Shown: positions 28,544-38,862, numbered from the stretch's first letter. The stretch: 64,000 nt of DNA from Gracilaria caudata (GCA_030374735.1 JASCIV010000030.1:1-64000); one strand, 5' to 3'. Numbers and translations: made by a program. The notes: generated from the sequence alone by a model not told the origin.

Positions 28544-28867
28544 CTATCGCACCAGTTCACACAAAGCCTTGACCACATCACCACGCGCCTTCCTCAACGC
28601 TCGTTCGGCATCCTTTGCATCCAGGTCCAGTTCATCCACAATCAACTGGATGTCTGATTGTTGAATCTTCACGTTGATGAATTCCTTTTCGACCGCGCTC
28701 TTTTTGGTGGAAGAGGCGTTTCCTAACACGGCTCTCATGGAATCGGCCACCTTTGTGGCGTCCATTTCTCGTTCCTCCACATAGTCGGTCACCTTGTTCA
28801 AATCGCCCGACGCCTTTGCTCGCACCTTGTTCTGCTCCTTCACATCTGTGTCCGCTTCTGCTGACAT
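28544..28867 (-). CDS. HYPK: HYPK-like NatA-associated protein
   Basis: The protein has 107 aa. The N-terminus is charged and helical (VTDYVEEREMDATKVADSMRAVL). The C-terminal UBA-like domain (about 62-107) reads KEFINVKIQQSDIQLIVDEL, followed by AERALRKARGDVVKALCELV. This matches the HYPK/NAC-alpha UBA pattern, and the size is typical (about 100-130 aa). HYPK binds the NatA N-terminal acetyltransferase at the ribosome, tunes its activity and has chaperone-like effects on aggregation-prone proteins. Because there is no NAC domain, NAC-alpha itself is excluded. It is divergent from RRP45 with 345 bases between starts. Confidence 0.85.
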   Translation of the reverse strand: MSAEADTDVKEQNKVRAKASGDLNKVTDYVEEREMDATKVADSMRAVLGNASSTKKSAVEKEFINVKIQQSDIQLIVDELDLDAKDAERALRKARGDVVKALCELVR

Positions 28868-29212
28868 GGCTCGTTGTGCTCTCGTTTGTGACTGCGTTCA
28901 GAGCAGGCGTGTGGCGTGCAAGATTTGGCGAAGGAACGTGCTGCTGGATCACGAGTGAGAGCTGTTGCTGCGAGTGCGAGCGACCATGAATGTGGCTGGC
29001 ACAACACCAAAACTTTGAAAAATGCAAAAATGGTTTGTTGTCCGTCCGTGTCATGATGGTGCTCACGTGAGTCCTCAGTAGATCCATCGAAGCTGTGCAA
29101 GAAGCGTTGCGTTCAAGCCGAGTCCGCCGGAGCAGCTCCGTCAACGTAGCCATTCCCTCACACAGACACGGCTCCAGTTGCGAACGCGCACAGAGCCCAT
29201 GGCGACACAAAC
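28868..29212. promoter_or_regulatory. Divergent promoter region between HYPK and RRP45
   Basis: These 345 bases lie between divergent starts. No clear TATA or other site is seen. Confidence 0.35.
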
Positions 29213-30448
29213 ATGAAAGAAACGCTAATATCCACCGCCGAAAAGAACTTCACCATCGACTGCATCAATGCCAACAGCCGATCCGATGGCCGCCGAAATT
29301 CCGAGGCGCGCCACGCAAACATTTCGCTGGGTCCCGCGTGGGGGTTTGCAGAGGTGTCGTTTGACAGCACGCGCGCGGTAGCCTCCACCACTGTGGATGC
29401 CGTCACGCCGCCGCCGGATCGCCCCTCGGAGGGCACCATTTCCATAGCGGTGCAGCTGTCGCCCACAGCGTCCGAACCCGCCGCTCGAGAGTCTCTGTTT
29501 CGCAACTCGGGCTCGTTTCTGGAGACCAGAATTTGTATTGAAAGCTTTATTCGCGATTCTCGTGCTGTGGATACGGAGGCGCTTTGTATCCTGGCCGGTG
29601 TAAAAGTGTGGAGTGTTCGTGTTGATGTTGATATTATAAATGATGATGGCAACTGCATGGATGTTTGCATGCTCGCTGTTATGGCCTCTTTGATGCATGC
29701 TCGACGTCCCGATGTGAACGTCACCGGCAAAGAAGTTCGAATTTTCTCAGTAGATGAACGAGAACCCGTGCCGCTTCCCATACACCATGTGCCGTTGTCT
29801 ATGACCTTTGCTCTCTTCGGGGCAGGGCAGCCATACGCCTCAGATACAGTTATACTCGACCCAGTGAAGACCGAAGAACTTGCTTCCAGCGGCGCAATAT
29901 CATTTGCGTTTAATTCACAAGCTGAAGTGTGCGGCGTATACAAAGCGGGCGGACTGCCAATGCACTTGGAAAGTTTCGACGAATGCACAACACTGGCTGC
30001 AAATCGAGCTCGCGAGCTTACCGCCGTGCTGAAATCAGCCCTTAATGATGCGTCCGCTCAACACCCGCTCTCCACCGTTCGACCGATGCTGGTGGACCCG
30101 GAACCTGTGGCCATGTTAGTGAACAGGGAGCGCAAAGGCGATCAGCTTGCTGCGAGCGCTTCCACTTGGAATGCAACACCTGTGCTGGATGTGCCACCGC
30201 CCGACATCGATGCAATCGAAGTGAATCGTCGCTCGCGTGCTGTCACCGACGGCAATGTTGTAGATACCGTGTTTGGAAAGAAAGACTTCAACGAAGAAAA
30301 GGCCAAGAAGGACGTCACCATGGATGATGACAACAAGATGGTGGTAGAAAAGTTGCTTCAGTCTGATAGTGATTCATCTGATGATGATTTAGAGTCTGCT
30401 ATCATCGCCAAAAAAGATCGCAAAACTCGAAAGAATGGACGACGATGA
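29213..30448 (+). CDS. RRP45: Exosome core subunit RRP45 (EXOSC9)
   Basis: The protein has 411 aa. An RNase PH-type domain fills about residues 1-290. It starts with an N-terminal helix and RSDGRRNSEARHANISLG, then WGFAEVSFDSTRAVAS, DRPSEGTISIAVQLSP, SRAVDTEALCILAGVKVWSVRVD, DDGNCMDVCMLAVMASLMHARRP and the second half-fold. The C-terminal tail is acidic and Lys-rich (DSDSSDDDLESA, then KKDRKTRKNGRR), as in eukaryotic RRP45 proteins. RRP45 is one of the six catalytically inert RNase PH-like ring subunits of the RNA exosome in nucleus and cytoplasm, for 3' processing and decay. Phosphorolytic residues are not conserved, as expected. The ATG at 29213 starts directly at the family N-terminus. It converges on the nucleotidyltransferase-like gene. 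Confidence 0.9.
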   Translation: MKETLISTAEKNFTIDCINANSRSDGRRNSEARHANISLGPAWGFAEVSFDSTRAVASTTVDAVTPPPDRPSEGTISIAVQLSPTASEPAARESLFRNSGSFLETRICIESFIRDSRAVDTEALCILAGVKVWSVRVDVDIINDDGNCMDVCMLAVMASLMHARRPDVNVTGKEVRIFSVDEREPVPLPIHHVPLSMTFALFGAGQPYASDTVILDPVKTEELASSGAISFAFNSQAEVCGVYKAGGLPMHLESFDECTTLAANRARELTAVLKSALNDASAQHPLSTVRPMLVDPEPVAMLVNRERKGDQLAASASTWNATPVLDVPPPDIDAIEVNRRSRAVTDGNVVDTVFGKKDFNEEKAKKDVTMDDDNKMVVEKLLQSDSDSSDDDLESAIIAKKDRKTRKNGRR

Positions 30449-30612
30449 GAGCAGATTCGATTAGGTGAATGATGAACTTTTACATACTTGTTTTTGGAGA
30501 TGTATGAACTATGAACTGTTAGTATTGGGTGGTGAAAGAAGCCATCGAATGGTATGACGTCGGAAACATTTGTTCTTCACTGTTCATGCCGTTTACAATC
30601 GGTTACAACACG

Positions 30613-31464
30613 CTACAATCCAACAAGACCGAGGTTATTACGCACGTACGCAAAATCCTCGGGATTGGTAAGTTCCAACGGTATTGAGTTTTCAACTCCA
30701 TACACAAAAGTCTTGACTCCTTCTTCGGGAAGCAAGTCATTGAGCATGGTGGATAAAATATACTCTGAGGTGTCTTCAGTGGGGTTCTTCTTGAGCCAAT
30801 CGTCAAACTTTCGTTGCGCGAATTGCAAAATTGACGGTTGAAAGCCAAAAATGTTCATAGACGTGAGCTCGTCGCCGGAGTATTTGCCAGAACGAACGTC
30901 ATCCATGCTGATGTTGTACTGCTCGACGATTTCCGTGAGACACGAGCCCTCGATGCAAATGACGGCACGATTGACCTTTCCGCTCTGAGGCAGCACGTCG
31001 CGCAACGGATAACCCGGCATGCAAGGCGAGTCCTTGAACTTGATGTGAGTGCACACACGCTCTAGCGCCGAATCTCCGTACAAAGTGTCTCCATTGAGCA
31101 CAATAAACGGCTTATCCAACACGCTTTTGGCCGAAAGCAACGCAGCCACTGTGCCCAACGGCTTCTTGCGATACGATGGAGTGCGTTGAAAGGCATAACG
31201 AACGGGCAATCCCAAAAAGTTATCAGCCACTACATCGTGAATCTGTTGGTAGGTGGCATCGGAAACAATGATAACAATGGCCGAAACAGACTGATTCAAT
31301 AACTGACGCACTGAAAGTTCCAGCAACGTCTCTCCACATCGACCGACCGGCTGTAAACACTTGATGCGAAACCCAAAACGAGAACTGAGTCCGGCGGCGA
31401 GATACACCGCATAGAAGGGCGACGGTTGCGACGCAGCTGGAGACGACGAAGAAGCGTCCGCCAT
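30613..31464 (-). CDS. Nucleotidyltransferase-like (sugar-phosphate NTP transferase fold) protein
   Basis: The protein has 283 aa. A short Ser/Ala-rich leader is followed by AVYLAAGLSSRFGFRIKCLQPVG, the G-x-G-x-R-type nucleotide-binding start of NTP-transferases, then ETLLELSVRQLL, IVIIVSDATYQQIHDVV, KKPLGTVAALLSAKSVLDKPFIVLNGDTLYG (the metal-binding D in NGD) and EQYNISMDDVRSGKYSGDELTSMNIFGFQPSI. This fold forms nucleotide-sugars or related activated headgroups from NTP and a phosphate ester. The exact substrate cannot be read. The compact size and motif style look more bacterial than the usual eukaryotic GDP-mannose or UDP-sugar pyrophosphorylases. I chose the ATG at 31464. The frame is open further upstream, with only non-ATG starts. 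Confidence 0.65.
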   Translation of the reverse strand: MADASSSSPAASQPSPFYAVYLAAGLSSRFGFRIKCLQPVGRCGETLLELSVRQLLNQSVSAIVIIVSDATYQQIHDVVADNFLGLPVRYAFQRTPSYRKKPLGTVAALLSAKSVLDKPFIVLNGDTLYGDSALERVCTHIKFKDSPCMPGYPLRDVLPQSGKVNRAVICIEGSCLTEIVEQYNISMDDVRSGKYSGDELTSMNIFGFQPSILQFAQRKFDDWLKKNPTEDTSEYILSTMLNDLLPEEGVKTFVYGVENSIPLELTNPEDFAYVRNNLGLVGL

Positions 31465-32058
31465 CACGGAAACGGCAAACCCCCTCGGACGCTGGAACGG
31501 GCGAGCAAGCACGCGACGCTCGCCGAAGTCGGCAACAGGGAAGCGATTCGATTCAACAAGCGGCGCGACGAGATGTTGTACGCCCCGAGAACGCGCGCGC
31601 AAATGGGCATGCGCACCCGTTATCGACGCGCAGCAGCCGAGCAATCTCGCGGCATGCCATGCCTGATGCGCCCCCCGCGCACACTGTGCCACGCGCCACT
31701 CGTATCAAATTCGCCTACACCTTGTACACACATCTGCAGCGCGGCACGCGTTGCGCGGCACGCGTTGCGGTCTTCAGCTTCACGCTGTTGCGCGTGGCAT
31801 CGTGTGCCACGTGTGGTGACGCTTTTTGATCCAACGGTTTTCAGCGCGCCGTTGCTGACCGCACGAACGAGCGCTTGCGATCAACGTGTGATCGGCTGGA
31901 CATGCGCCGCAGCTTTGCGCACATTCGCGTGCGCCGCGTGTGCCAGCGTAGCATTGAAGCAGCTCGGTACGGCGCGCACAACTCCGCATAAATATCTCGC
32001 TCACATTCGCCGTCATCCCGCCCCCGAGTTGCATGCGCATCACGACCGGCCGGTTTTC
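31465..32058. promoter_or_regulatory. Divergent promoter region, nucleotidyltransferase and PNPO genes
   Basis: These 594 bases separate divergent starts. A TATA-like CATAAATATC lies near 31988-31997, about 65 bases before the PNPO ATG. A short direct duplication of CGGCACGCGTTG occurs near 31741-31770. Both neighbouring frames are open into this region, but without conserved sequence. Confidence 0.4.
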
Positions 32059-32898
32059 ATGGTGTCTGGCGTTGCCGCCTTTGTGACACAAAGCTTCCGA
32101 CCCAAGCTCCGTCGTCTCACTCACGCCATGACGAAGCCGTGTGTCTGTTCGTTGCAGGATGCGGTGACCTCTGTCCGCACCACTGCCACCACCACCGCCC
32201 CTTTGCTGTCCGTGGCCGACCTCAGAGTCAACTACTCCAAGCAACCACTGGAAGAGGCCTCGCTTCCAGAGCATCCCGTCGAGCTCTTCTCCACCTGGTT
32301 CCAACAGGCGCAGCAGGCAAAAGAGCCGGAACCCAACGCAATGTGTCTCTCCACGGCCGACCTCACCGGTCGCCCGTCCGCGCGCATGGTGCTGCTGAAA
32401 GCCTTCGACCACACCGGTTTCGTGTGGTACACAAACTATCAGAGCCGCAAGGCCTCTCAACTTGAACACAACCCGTTCGCCTCGCTCACTTTTTGGTGGC
32501 CGTCTCTGGAACGCTCCGTGCGCGTGGAGGGCGAAGTAATGCGCGTGGCGTCTGAAGAATCTGACGCGTACTTCCACAGTCGGCCGGCGAGCAGTCGTCT
32601 CGGCGCGGTTGCCAGTGATCAGAGCAGACCTCTGGACAGTCGGCAAACCATGGAGAGGCGTTGGGACGAGCTTCAATCCGCCCATCTCAACGAACAAGGT
32701 GAGCTAATTCGCCCTATTCAGAGGCCGTCGCATTGGGGAGGCTATCGTCTCATCCCGGATCGTGTAGAGTTCTGGAAGGGACGCTCTGCCAGACTGCACG
32801 ACAGAATTGTTTTCGAACGAACCTTGCCACGCATCGCGCAGTCTTCCGTGGACAAGCTGGCCATTTTCGAGTGGCGCAGGCAGCGATTACAGCCATAA
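32059..32898 (+). CDS. PDX3: Pyridoxamine/pyridoxine 5'-phosphate oxidase
   Basis: The protein has 279 aa. A short N-terminal extension (about 1-50, basic with SFRPKLRRL) may be an organelle targeting peptide. The catalytic domain has VNYSKQPLEEASLPEHPVEL, then PSARMVLLKAFDHTGFVWYT and SRKASQLEHNPFASLTFWWP (FMN contacts), VRVEGEVMRV, SRLGAVASDQSRPLDSR, and the diagnostic PSHWGGYRLIPDRVEFWKG, which runs on into RLHDR. It ends in RRQRLQP. The enzyme is an FMN oxidase that makes pyridoxal phosphate in the vitamin B6 salvage path. The fusion to an NAD(P)HX epimerase domain seen in land-plant PDX3 is absent. I chose the ATG at 32059, below a TATA-like site; an internal ATG at 32128 is an alternative that would drop the extension. 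Confidence 0.95.
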   Translation: MVSGVAAFVTQSFRPKLRRLTHAMTKPCVCSLQDAVTSVRTTATTTAPLLSVADLRVNYSKQPLEEASLPEHPVELFSTWFQQAQQAKEPEPNAMCLSTADLTGRPSARMVLLKAFDHTGFVWYTNYQSRKASQLEHNPFASLTFWWPSLERSVRVEGEVMRVASEESDAYFHSRPASSRLGAVASDQSRPLDSRQTMERRWDELQSAHLNEQGELIRPIQRPSHWGGYRLIPDRVEFWKGRSARLHDRIVFERTLPRIAQSSVDKLAIFEWRRQRLQP

Positions 32899-33341
32899 CT
32901 TTGCATCATTTACTTTTGGGGGCTTTTGGTTTAAGTTAAAACAGTGGTGTAATGCGAACGTAGATCATCATACAACCTCTCCATGGGCACGATGCCTGTA
33001 CACTAAAAAGCATATCATGCTCAACTCTTTTAAATACTGATAGTTAGCTTCACAAGTACCTTGTATCCTCCTCAGTCAAACACACCCTGAGAAAGACATA
33101 GCGTCATGTCGCAGAAGCCGCTTTCGCAAAGCTGGCACACAAGCAATGGGACGTCCGAGAAAGTTAGCGATTTGTTTTTTTTTGCAGAATGAGCCGAGGC
33201 TTCACGATAATCATTAGTTGGTGTCGTAACAACCAAGTCACACAAACGGCTCCGTCTGGCACTGGAAGACCGTCCGTTCTTCTAAGAGGAGAGTAATACA
33301 ACACATCTCCGCTCCTGTTCATTTTCACCATCGTCAGTTAT
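32899..33341. other. Convergent 3' region between PNPO and the zinc-ribbon gene
   Basis: It probably holds two 3' UTRs. A T run lies at about 33174-33184. No gene is seen. Confidence 0.35.
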
Positions 33342-35018
33342 TCACAGTTGTTGATGAGGCTGATGATGTTGAACAGGATGCTGCGGAATTGGATGCACTT
33401 GCGAAACTCCGGTTGAGTGCACGTTGTGCGTGTGAGGATGAATAGTTATCTGATGCTGGCTAAACGGAGGAATGACAGACACTGCATGACCCGGGTGGAT
33501 TCCCGGCGTAATCGAGCCTGGGAATGAAGCCACCCCGGCCGGAAGCGGAACAGTAGTAACCGCTGGAGCATTGGAGCTCTGCACCTGAGGCATACCGAGA
33601 GAAGCTGTAACCGTCTGTGCAGCGGAAGTATTTTGTGCTGTAGCACGAGGTCTCATTTGTTTGTACTTCTCTATTAGTTTCAGGCGGAATATGTACTGGC
33701 ACTTTTTGCACGAGCTACAAGCAGAAGGGTTCTCGAAACTGCACTTGGGACAATTCTTCTTGCCGCGCTTGCCGGATCTCTTCACCTTCTCCTTCTTCTC
33801 CCGGAACACATGCCCGCACTTGATGCACTTTGCCAGAGCGGCAGCGATGGTGCTGTGACATGAGGGACACTGCTTGGTACCAGGCATCCTGGCCGGTTTC
33901 TTAGGCAGCGTGCCGTTTAGAGCTGCAGACACAACGGGGTTGGTTATACGCGTGGGGATGTGAATTTCGGGTGTGGGGCGCGCGATAGGCGGATGTGGTT
34001 GCACAATGGGCTGTTGATAGCTTTCATTCGTCTGTCCGCCGTGCGTTGTTTCAATGTGCATTCGATGCTGTGGTTGGGCTTGCACGTGATTGGTTCCATA
34101 TGGCGCTGAAGCATTGTGCGTCTCCTCTCGCACAGAAGATTGTGGCCGTTGATGAAAGCTTTCGGGAGCTGAATGTATGGGTTGCTGAGAAACGTTCGCT
34201 ACAGGGAGCGGCGCTGTTTCGGAAGCTTCGTGGAAGGAATGTAACACGTTTCCGGTAGTTTCTTGAACAACGAGGCGTTGATGAGCCTGCGGTGCGGAAG
34301 TAATGATGTTGTGGGCTTCATCGGAAATGACGTTGTTCAGCATGGCGGCAGATTCAATGTGAGCCATTTCAGCATAACTAGGATCGGGCGCATTCTGCGT
34401 GTGTGTCGGCGCTTGTTTGAGTGCGTCAGGTGGATGGTGATGATACGAAGCAGAGGTGGGGACATAGGCAGGCAACTCTTCCTTGACAGCTACGGAGGCG
34501 GCTTCTGTGGCGGCAGTAAGGGCGTGTGAGGCAATCTCGGTAGCAGTCGGAGGTAAGGGCGGATGCGCAGGGGCGGACGACGTAGTTACCACTTCAGTGG
34601 AGGTGATGATGTCAGCATTGGTGGGGATCGCGCTGGATGCAATGATGGGCCGTTGATGTGGTGACACTTGACGGTGAGTGAGACCTTCCGAAGAAACGAG
34701 CGGCACGGAAGATGCAGGTTTTCCATCGACTAGAAGCGCGGTCGACGGCTGTGAGGATTCAGGGCGCTGGGTGTTGGGTTGGATGACCGGCTGCGACTGG
34801 GTTGGCGGCAGTGAGTGCGGAATGTTTTGCTGAGGCTGCTCAGCCGGATGTTCTGGAGCGGTGTGGTCCGAACTCGTGGGGAAACTGGTGTCGGGGCGGG
34901 CATCTGGATGAGCGTCTGGGTGAGCGTCTGGGTTAGCGCGTTGCTGAGCGTCTGCGACAGGTGCTACAGGCTGCTGTTGACCGGGCAAGTCATCGGCGGT
35001 GAGCTGTGACGGTTCCAT
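33342..35018 (-). CDS. Pro/Gln/His-rich protein with two zinc ribbons
   Basis: The protein has 558 aa. Most of it is low-complexity: Gln, Pro, His and Ala. Near residues 30-43 the unit PDAH is repeated (PDAHPDAHPDARPD). Two short CxxC...CxxC zinc ribbons lie at about 382-452: QCPSCHSTIAAALAKCIKCG and NCPKCSFENPSACSSCKKCQ. They are separated by a very basic linker (KKEKVKRSGKRGKK). Each ribbon resembles the UPF0547-type zinc ribbon (CPxC...CxxCGYxF). After them come KLIEKYKQMRP and a His/Pro/Gln-rich C-terminus. The layout suggests a nuclear protein with a disordered N-terminus and a nucleic-acid- or protein-binding ribbon pair, but no function can be assigned. The ATG at 35018 is the first in frame. 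Confidence 0.6.
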   Translation of the reverse strand: MEPSQLTADDLPGQQQPVAPVADAQQRANPDAHPDAHPDARPDTSFPTSSDHTAPEHPAEQPQQNIPHSLPPTQSQPVIQPNTQRPESSQPSTALLVDGKPASSVPLVSSEGLTHRQVSPHQRPIIASSAIPTNADIITSTEVVTTSSAPAHPPLPPTATEIASHALTAATEAASVAVKEELPAYVPTSASYHHHPPDALKQAPTHTQNAPDPSYAEMAHIESAAMLNNVISDEAHNIITSAPQAHQRLVVQETTGNVLHSFHEASETAPLPVANVSQQPIHSAPESFHQRPQSSVREETHNASAPYGTNHVQAQPQHRMHIETTHGGQTNESYQQPIVQPHPPIARPTPEIHIPTRITNPVVSAALNGTLPKKPARMPGTKQCPSCHSTIAAALAKCIKCGHVFREKKEKVKRSGKRGKKNCPKCSFENPSACSSCKKCQYIFRLKLIEKYKQMRPRATAQNTSAAQTVTASLGMPQVQSSNAPAVTTVPLPAGVASFPGSITPGIHPGHAVSVIPPFSQHQITIHPHTHNVHSTGVSQVHPIPQHPVQHHQPHQQL

Positions 35019-36561
35019 GTCGGCGGTGAACAGCAGGGGCCGACAGTTTTATGAAAGCTGCGGTATTTGACCGAAATTGAGAGCAGATTAGAAAATGGGA
35101 CGCAGCCTAAATGAAGCGCAGAACGAATGAAGGCGCGGGCGAGATGGGCGGGAGCTGAAGGTCTTGCCGGCGGTGGCGCACGAGAACGCGACCAATGCAA
35201 GTCAAACAAGGGCTCGTAAACCACGAGCGGTTGCGACGGCGACGGAGGCGACGTTGGCGGGAAAAGCACACAGAATGAGAGCGCCAACAAAACGCAGCTG
35301 CAACGAAGGTGAGAAAACAACGAGTGCGCGGCTGTTTGGGGATAAATCAATGAAGACGAGCCGGTCGCCGTCTTGCCGTGTGCAACCAGCGCCAGTTTTT
35401 ACGCCCAATTTACAACGCGCGCCATGCGCGCGTGTCGAACGGTCTCGCCGCTGTGTGGTGGTTGGATGCAAAGGGCGCGCCGCTGATTCTTCGGTCCGCG
35501 GTCCACCTATGCACCCATTTGCACATTCCACTCTGGAATTTTTTGTCAACAGCGCTGTTGTGGAGTCCCGCTCGGGGCACAGCGCGTGCGCCGTGCACTT
35601 CGCGTAGACCCGATGATCTCTGCGGATTCCTGTGTGGAAGCTGTTTTGATCTTCTGACGGCGAGTTCGCCTTTGGTCCGGCACGGTGAGTGGCGTCTTTT
35701 CACTACGTCAGCTGTGTCAGTCCATCATAACTCTTCGCCAGCTCCTCTGCTTCCTGATTCCTATGGACCCGTTCGCCGTACGAAGGTACCTTTGTACACG
35801 CTGCCGTGATTCCTCGTGCGCCACTGCTTCACACAATTGCTTTTCACACATTTGTCCCTGTGGGCCACAGAGTGGACCGTACACCGCCAGCACTGCGGGT
35901 GTCGCACTCGGGGCCAGCGTGCACGCGAGTGCGAAATTGCGAGAACTCCGCCACCAAGATATGAAGAAGCATTCAAATACATTTGGGTCACTTTAAATTC
36001 GAATTTTTCAAGTAAGCGCCAAATCTGTGCGCGCTCCGTGCGCGGTAGCCGTCGATTCTCGGCTACCCGCGGGGTCCTCGACCTCCCTGCTGGAGGCCGT
36101 GCTACGCGACAGTTGGCGACATTTAGCTGTGCCACAGTATCACCAAAAGCCGTCATTGTGACAACGCATTGTAAGAATCGGAAGTGCCATGCGCGGCATC
36201 GCGCCGCGGAGCACCGCTCTGCGGCCTCGTACAAAGATACCGAAAAACAGCCACAAGCAAAACAGTTATCGACGTGTTCGGGATTTACCGTACGCCTGGT
36301 GTCCTTCCCCTCTCGCTCATCGCTCGTCGTCTGATTGCGCTCGCCATCGACGTACGTCAGTCGCGACAGCAGGCCTTCAGCGACCTGAACTTCCATTCAC
36401 TTCTACCCCGCCATGTTCTTGACAACTCTCTCAACCTCGTAGCACTGCACAATCGTCATCCCTCGCTTCTCCTGAGTTTCCCGCCTCGCTATTTTGAATC
36501 TTGTGTGTATTGCCCTCATCAGTAGTCTCCCTTCTCATTTCGCCCTCCATTCGTCTCAATC
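35019..36561. other. 1.5 kb divergent intergenic region
   Basis: It separates the zinc-ribbon gene (-) and the ChAPs gene (+). Frames are open for up to 170 codons but have no family resemblance. One exact TACGAAGGTA (35779-35788) is followed directly by CCTTTGTAC, forming part of the same composite seen at 17612-17656. A hairpin with GGTAGCCG/CGGCTACC arms lies at about 36047-36072. No RNA gene is recognised. Confidence 0.4.
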
Positions 36562-38763
36562 ATGCCTTCTGCAACGAGAGCCGAGTCTCTGGTCGGCCTT
36601 CAGGAGGTTATCGACAAGCCCCACCCTGACCTCTCCGAATCATTATCCGATGCGCTTGGAGCTCGCGCTCATCTCGTGCACAAGTTTCCCCCGATGGGAC
36701 CGCCTGATATGGTGTACCTGCGAAAGCGCTACGTACCTGTCGTCGGTGCGGACAAGATCTACGGGTACTATCACTTTGTAAGGGGCGCTCAGCCGTCGGG
36801 CGTTGCGAGTATATCTGCTTACATTGTCGACATTGTGCGAAACAATGGGCTCGATCCTTTGCCTTGGGTATCTGCTGGTGGATGGGAAATTGTGTCTGCC
36901 ACATTTATTGCTTTCAATATCATATCCAAGCTCGATGTCAAGGTGCACGTGGACTTTCCGGGAAGCACCACTGCTTCTGCTATCGATGCTGACGGCAAAG
37001 ATGTTGAGCTCAATGAATCCATCTGGCAGGAGTTGCTTGTCAGTTCTGTTGTTCGCGATATGTCATCGACTGGAGAACAGCCACTGTACCCATGTTTGCG
37101 CATCGTGTCTCCACCATCACTGGGCGTCGATGCTGCTTTTCTTGACGCTGCAAAAGAATGTTGCGTACGTTGGCATCTTTCTGGTCGTGATACTTCAGAA
37201 CAGGAAACAACTTCGCCAGCAAAGTCTAGAGTTGCTGTCACCATTCGCGATCACTTTGTTGACTCCGCCCTGTACGAAACTGCGATTGATTTCTTCATGG
37301 ACCAAAGCTTACGGACTGCCGATAGTGATTTCGCAGTTCATGCGGCCACTGCAGCTCGATTGAGTGGTGATTTAGAGCATGCCGGCCAGATCGTTGATGA
37401 GGTTATTGGCGCAAATCAAGAAAGTGATCTTGCGTGGATGGAAAGAGCGAATATCCTCAGAGCAAAGGGTGATCTACCAAAAGCACTAGAAGCGGCGAAG
37501 ACTGCTTCCATTACCGCAAAGGATGACCTTGATGTTTGCATCTTGCTTGCTGATCTATACGTAGATCTTAAGGAACACACAAAATCTTTCGAGTTCTTGA
37601 ATGATGCGGATGTGCCAACTCCTCCTTTGGATGCATTTCTTCGACATATCATTCCAAACAGAAGGAATCTTACAAAACCAAGTGATGGTGCTTTGAGATC
37701 ACCTGATGCCGTTCGAGTTCTTGCCGATCGTCTTCGAGAGGAAAAGCAGCTAAGTGCAGAGAAGACTGATGAAACTCTATATGAACTCCCGGCAAAGCTG
37801 ATGACTGCGACGGAGAAAAAATGCTACACAGTACTCGTAAAGATACTGAATGATCTTTCATGGGATGAAATGCTCGCAGTGAGAGGGCAGTGCTTCGTTA
37901 TGGAAAAGGATATCGAAGATGGGAACCTAAGCATGTCAGATGAAGAAGAAAGCGTGGAAGGCGCGCCTGCCAATGACGATGAAGCTGAGGATGTTGCTCA
38001 AGGCATAACCACCATATCCTTAGACGACGACGTAGACGAAGACGAAAATCAAGGAAACGGAGATATAGATAGTGTAGAAGCACGTAAGAGGACTCTGGAA
38101 AAGACCGGAAAGAAAGTATGCAAGCCGTGGCTGGATTACCTCGTCACAAATATGTACCACGATCTTAAAGCAATGGCGATGTGGAATGCCGAGGAGCAGC
38201 AGCATTCCACCGAATCTTCGTTCCCGACATCCTCCGCGACGTCAGACGTCGATGGCGAACCAGTGGCCGCGACCAGAGATGTTGAAGCGCAGGAGTCAGA
38301 ACACACGTTTCAGCGCACCGCTGATGAAATCGTCAAAGAAACAAAGCGACCATATGCAGATTGGATGAGAAGAGGTGAATTAGCATTGCGCCTGGGTAAA
38401 CCAGAAGAGGCGAAAGTTGCTTTTTGGGCTTGTCTCAAACTGGCCGAGAAAGAGAAGGTTGTCTGCGCGACCTCTCTTTGTCGTCTAATCGAAAAGGCCT
38501 CGGACGAAGGAGACGTGAGGACAACTATACGTTGTGTAGACACACTATGGAGCTTTCTTGACTCCAAGACGAAGAGGAAGGACAACTCTGAGCCCAGTCC
38601 GGCAGTCCCTGTTTCGCAGAAATCCGTTTTCAGATTAATATCCAAGAAGGGTTTGCGTGCCGTTCGTGAAGTGGTGAGCTCTGGTTTAGATGTGAACCGA
38701 AAACGCCTTGACGGACTACTCCTTGATTCGGTCGCTCTAAGGGTCGACGGCTTTTTGCGATGA
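36562..38763 (+). CDS. ChAPs-family TPR protein (exomer subunit type)
   Basis: The protein has 733 aa. The N-terminus (about 1-200) includes HKFPPMGPPDMVYLRKRYVP, YYHFVRGAQPSGVASISAYI and LDPLPWVSAGGWEIVSATFI. Tetratricopeptide-like helices follow (about 230-350, AGQIVDEVIGANQESDLAW, then ALEAAKTA). An acidic stretch comes next (about 455-510, DEEESVEGAPANDDEAEDVA, then DDDVDEDENQG), then KKVCKPWLDYLVTNMYHDLK, the PW...L..DL signature near the end of ChAPs proteins, and more TPR-like helices. In yeast, ChAPs (Bch1, Bud7, Chs6, Bch2) form exomer with Chs5 on the trans-Golgi and bind Arf1 for cargo export. No Chs5 partner gene is in the window. The ATG at 36562 has good context. Confidence 0.7.
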   Translation: MPSATRAESLVGLQEVIDKPHPDLSESLSDALGARAHLVHKFPPMGPPDMVYLRKRYVPVVGADKIYGYYHFVRGAQPSGVASISAYIVDIVRNNGLDPLPWVSAGGWEIVSATFIAFNIISKLDVKVHVDFPGSTTASAIDADGKDVELNESIWQELLVSSVVRDMSSTGEQPLYPCLRIVSPPSLGVDAAFLDAAKECCVRWHLSGRDTSEQETTSPAKSRVAVTIRDHFVDSALYETAIDFFMDQSLRTADSDFAVHAATAARLSGDLEHAGQIVDEVIGANQESDLAWMERANILRAKGDLPKALEAAKTASITAKDDLDVCILLADLYVDLKEHTKSFEFLNDADVPTPPLDAFLRHIIPNRRNLTKPSDGALRSPDAVRVLADRLREEKQLSAEKTDETLYELPAKLMTATEKKCYTVLVKILNDLSWDEMLAVRGQCFVMEKDIEDGNLSMSDEEESVEGAPANDDEAEDVAQGITTISLDDDVDEDENQGNGDIDSVEARKRTLEKTGKKVCKPWLDYLVTNMYHDLKAMAMWNAEEQQHSTESSFPTSSATSDVDGEPVAATRDVEAQESEHTFQRTADEIVKETKRPYADWMRRGELALRLGKPEEAKVAFWACLKLAEKEKVVCATSLCRLIEKASDEGDVRTTIRCVDTLWSFLDSKTKRKDNSEPSPAVPVSQKSVFRLISKKGLRAVREVVSSGLDVNRKRLDGLLLDSVALRVDGFLR

Positions 38764-38862
38764 ATTTGTTCTGCAGAATGACGTAGACCATTTGTTTCTT
38801 TTAGAGGAATCTGCTCACAGAAAATGTACTTACGAACCTTACTTGTACACAAACAGCTATGC

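Noticed and set aside
35816..36334. 172-codon plus-strand frame upstream of the ChAPs gene
   Set aside because: Low-complexity, Arg/Ser/Cys-rich composition with no family signal; more likely promoter or 5' UTR.
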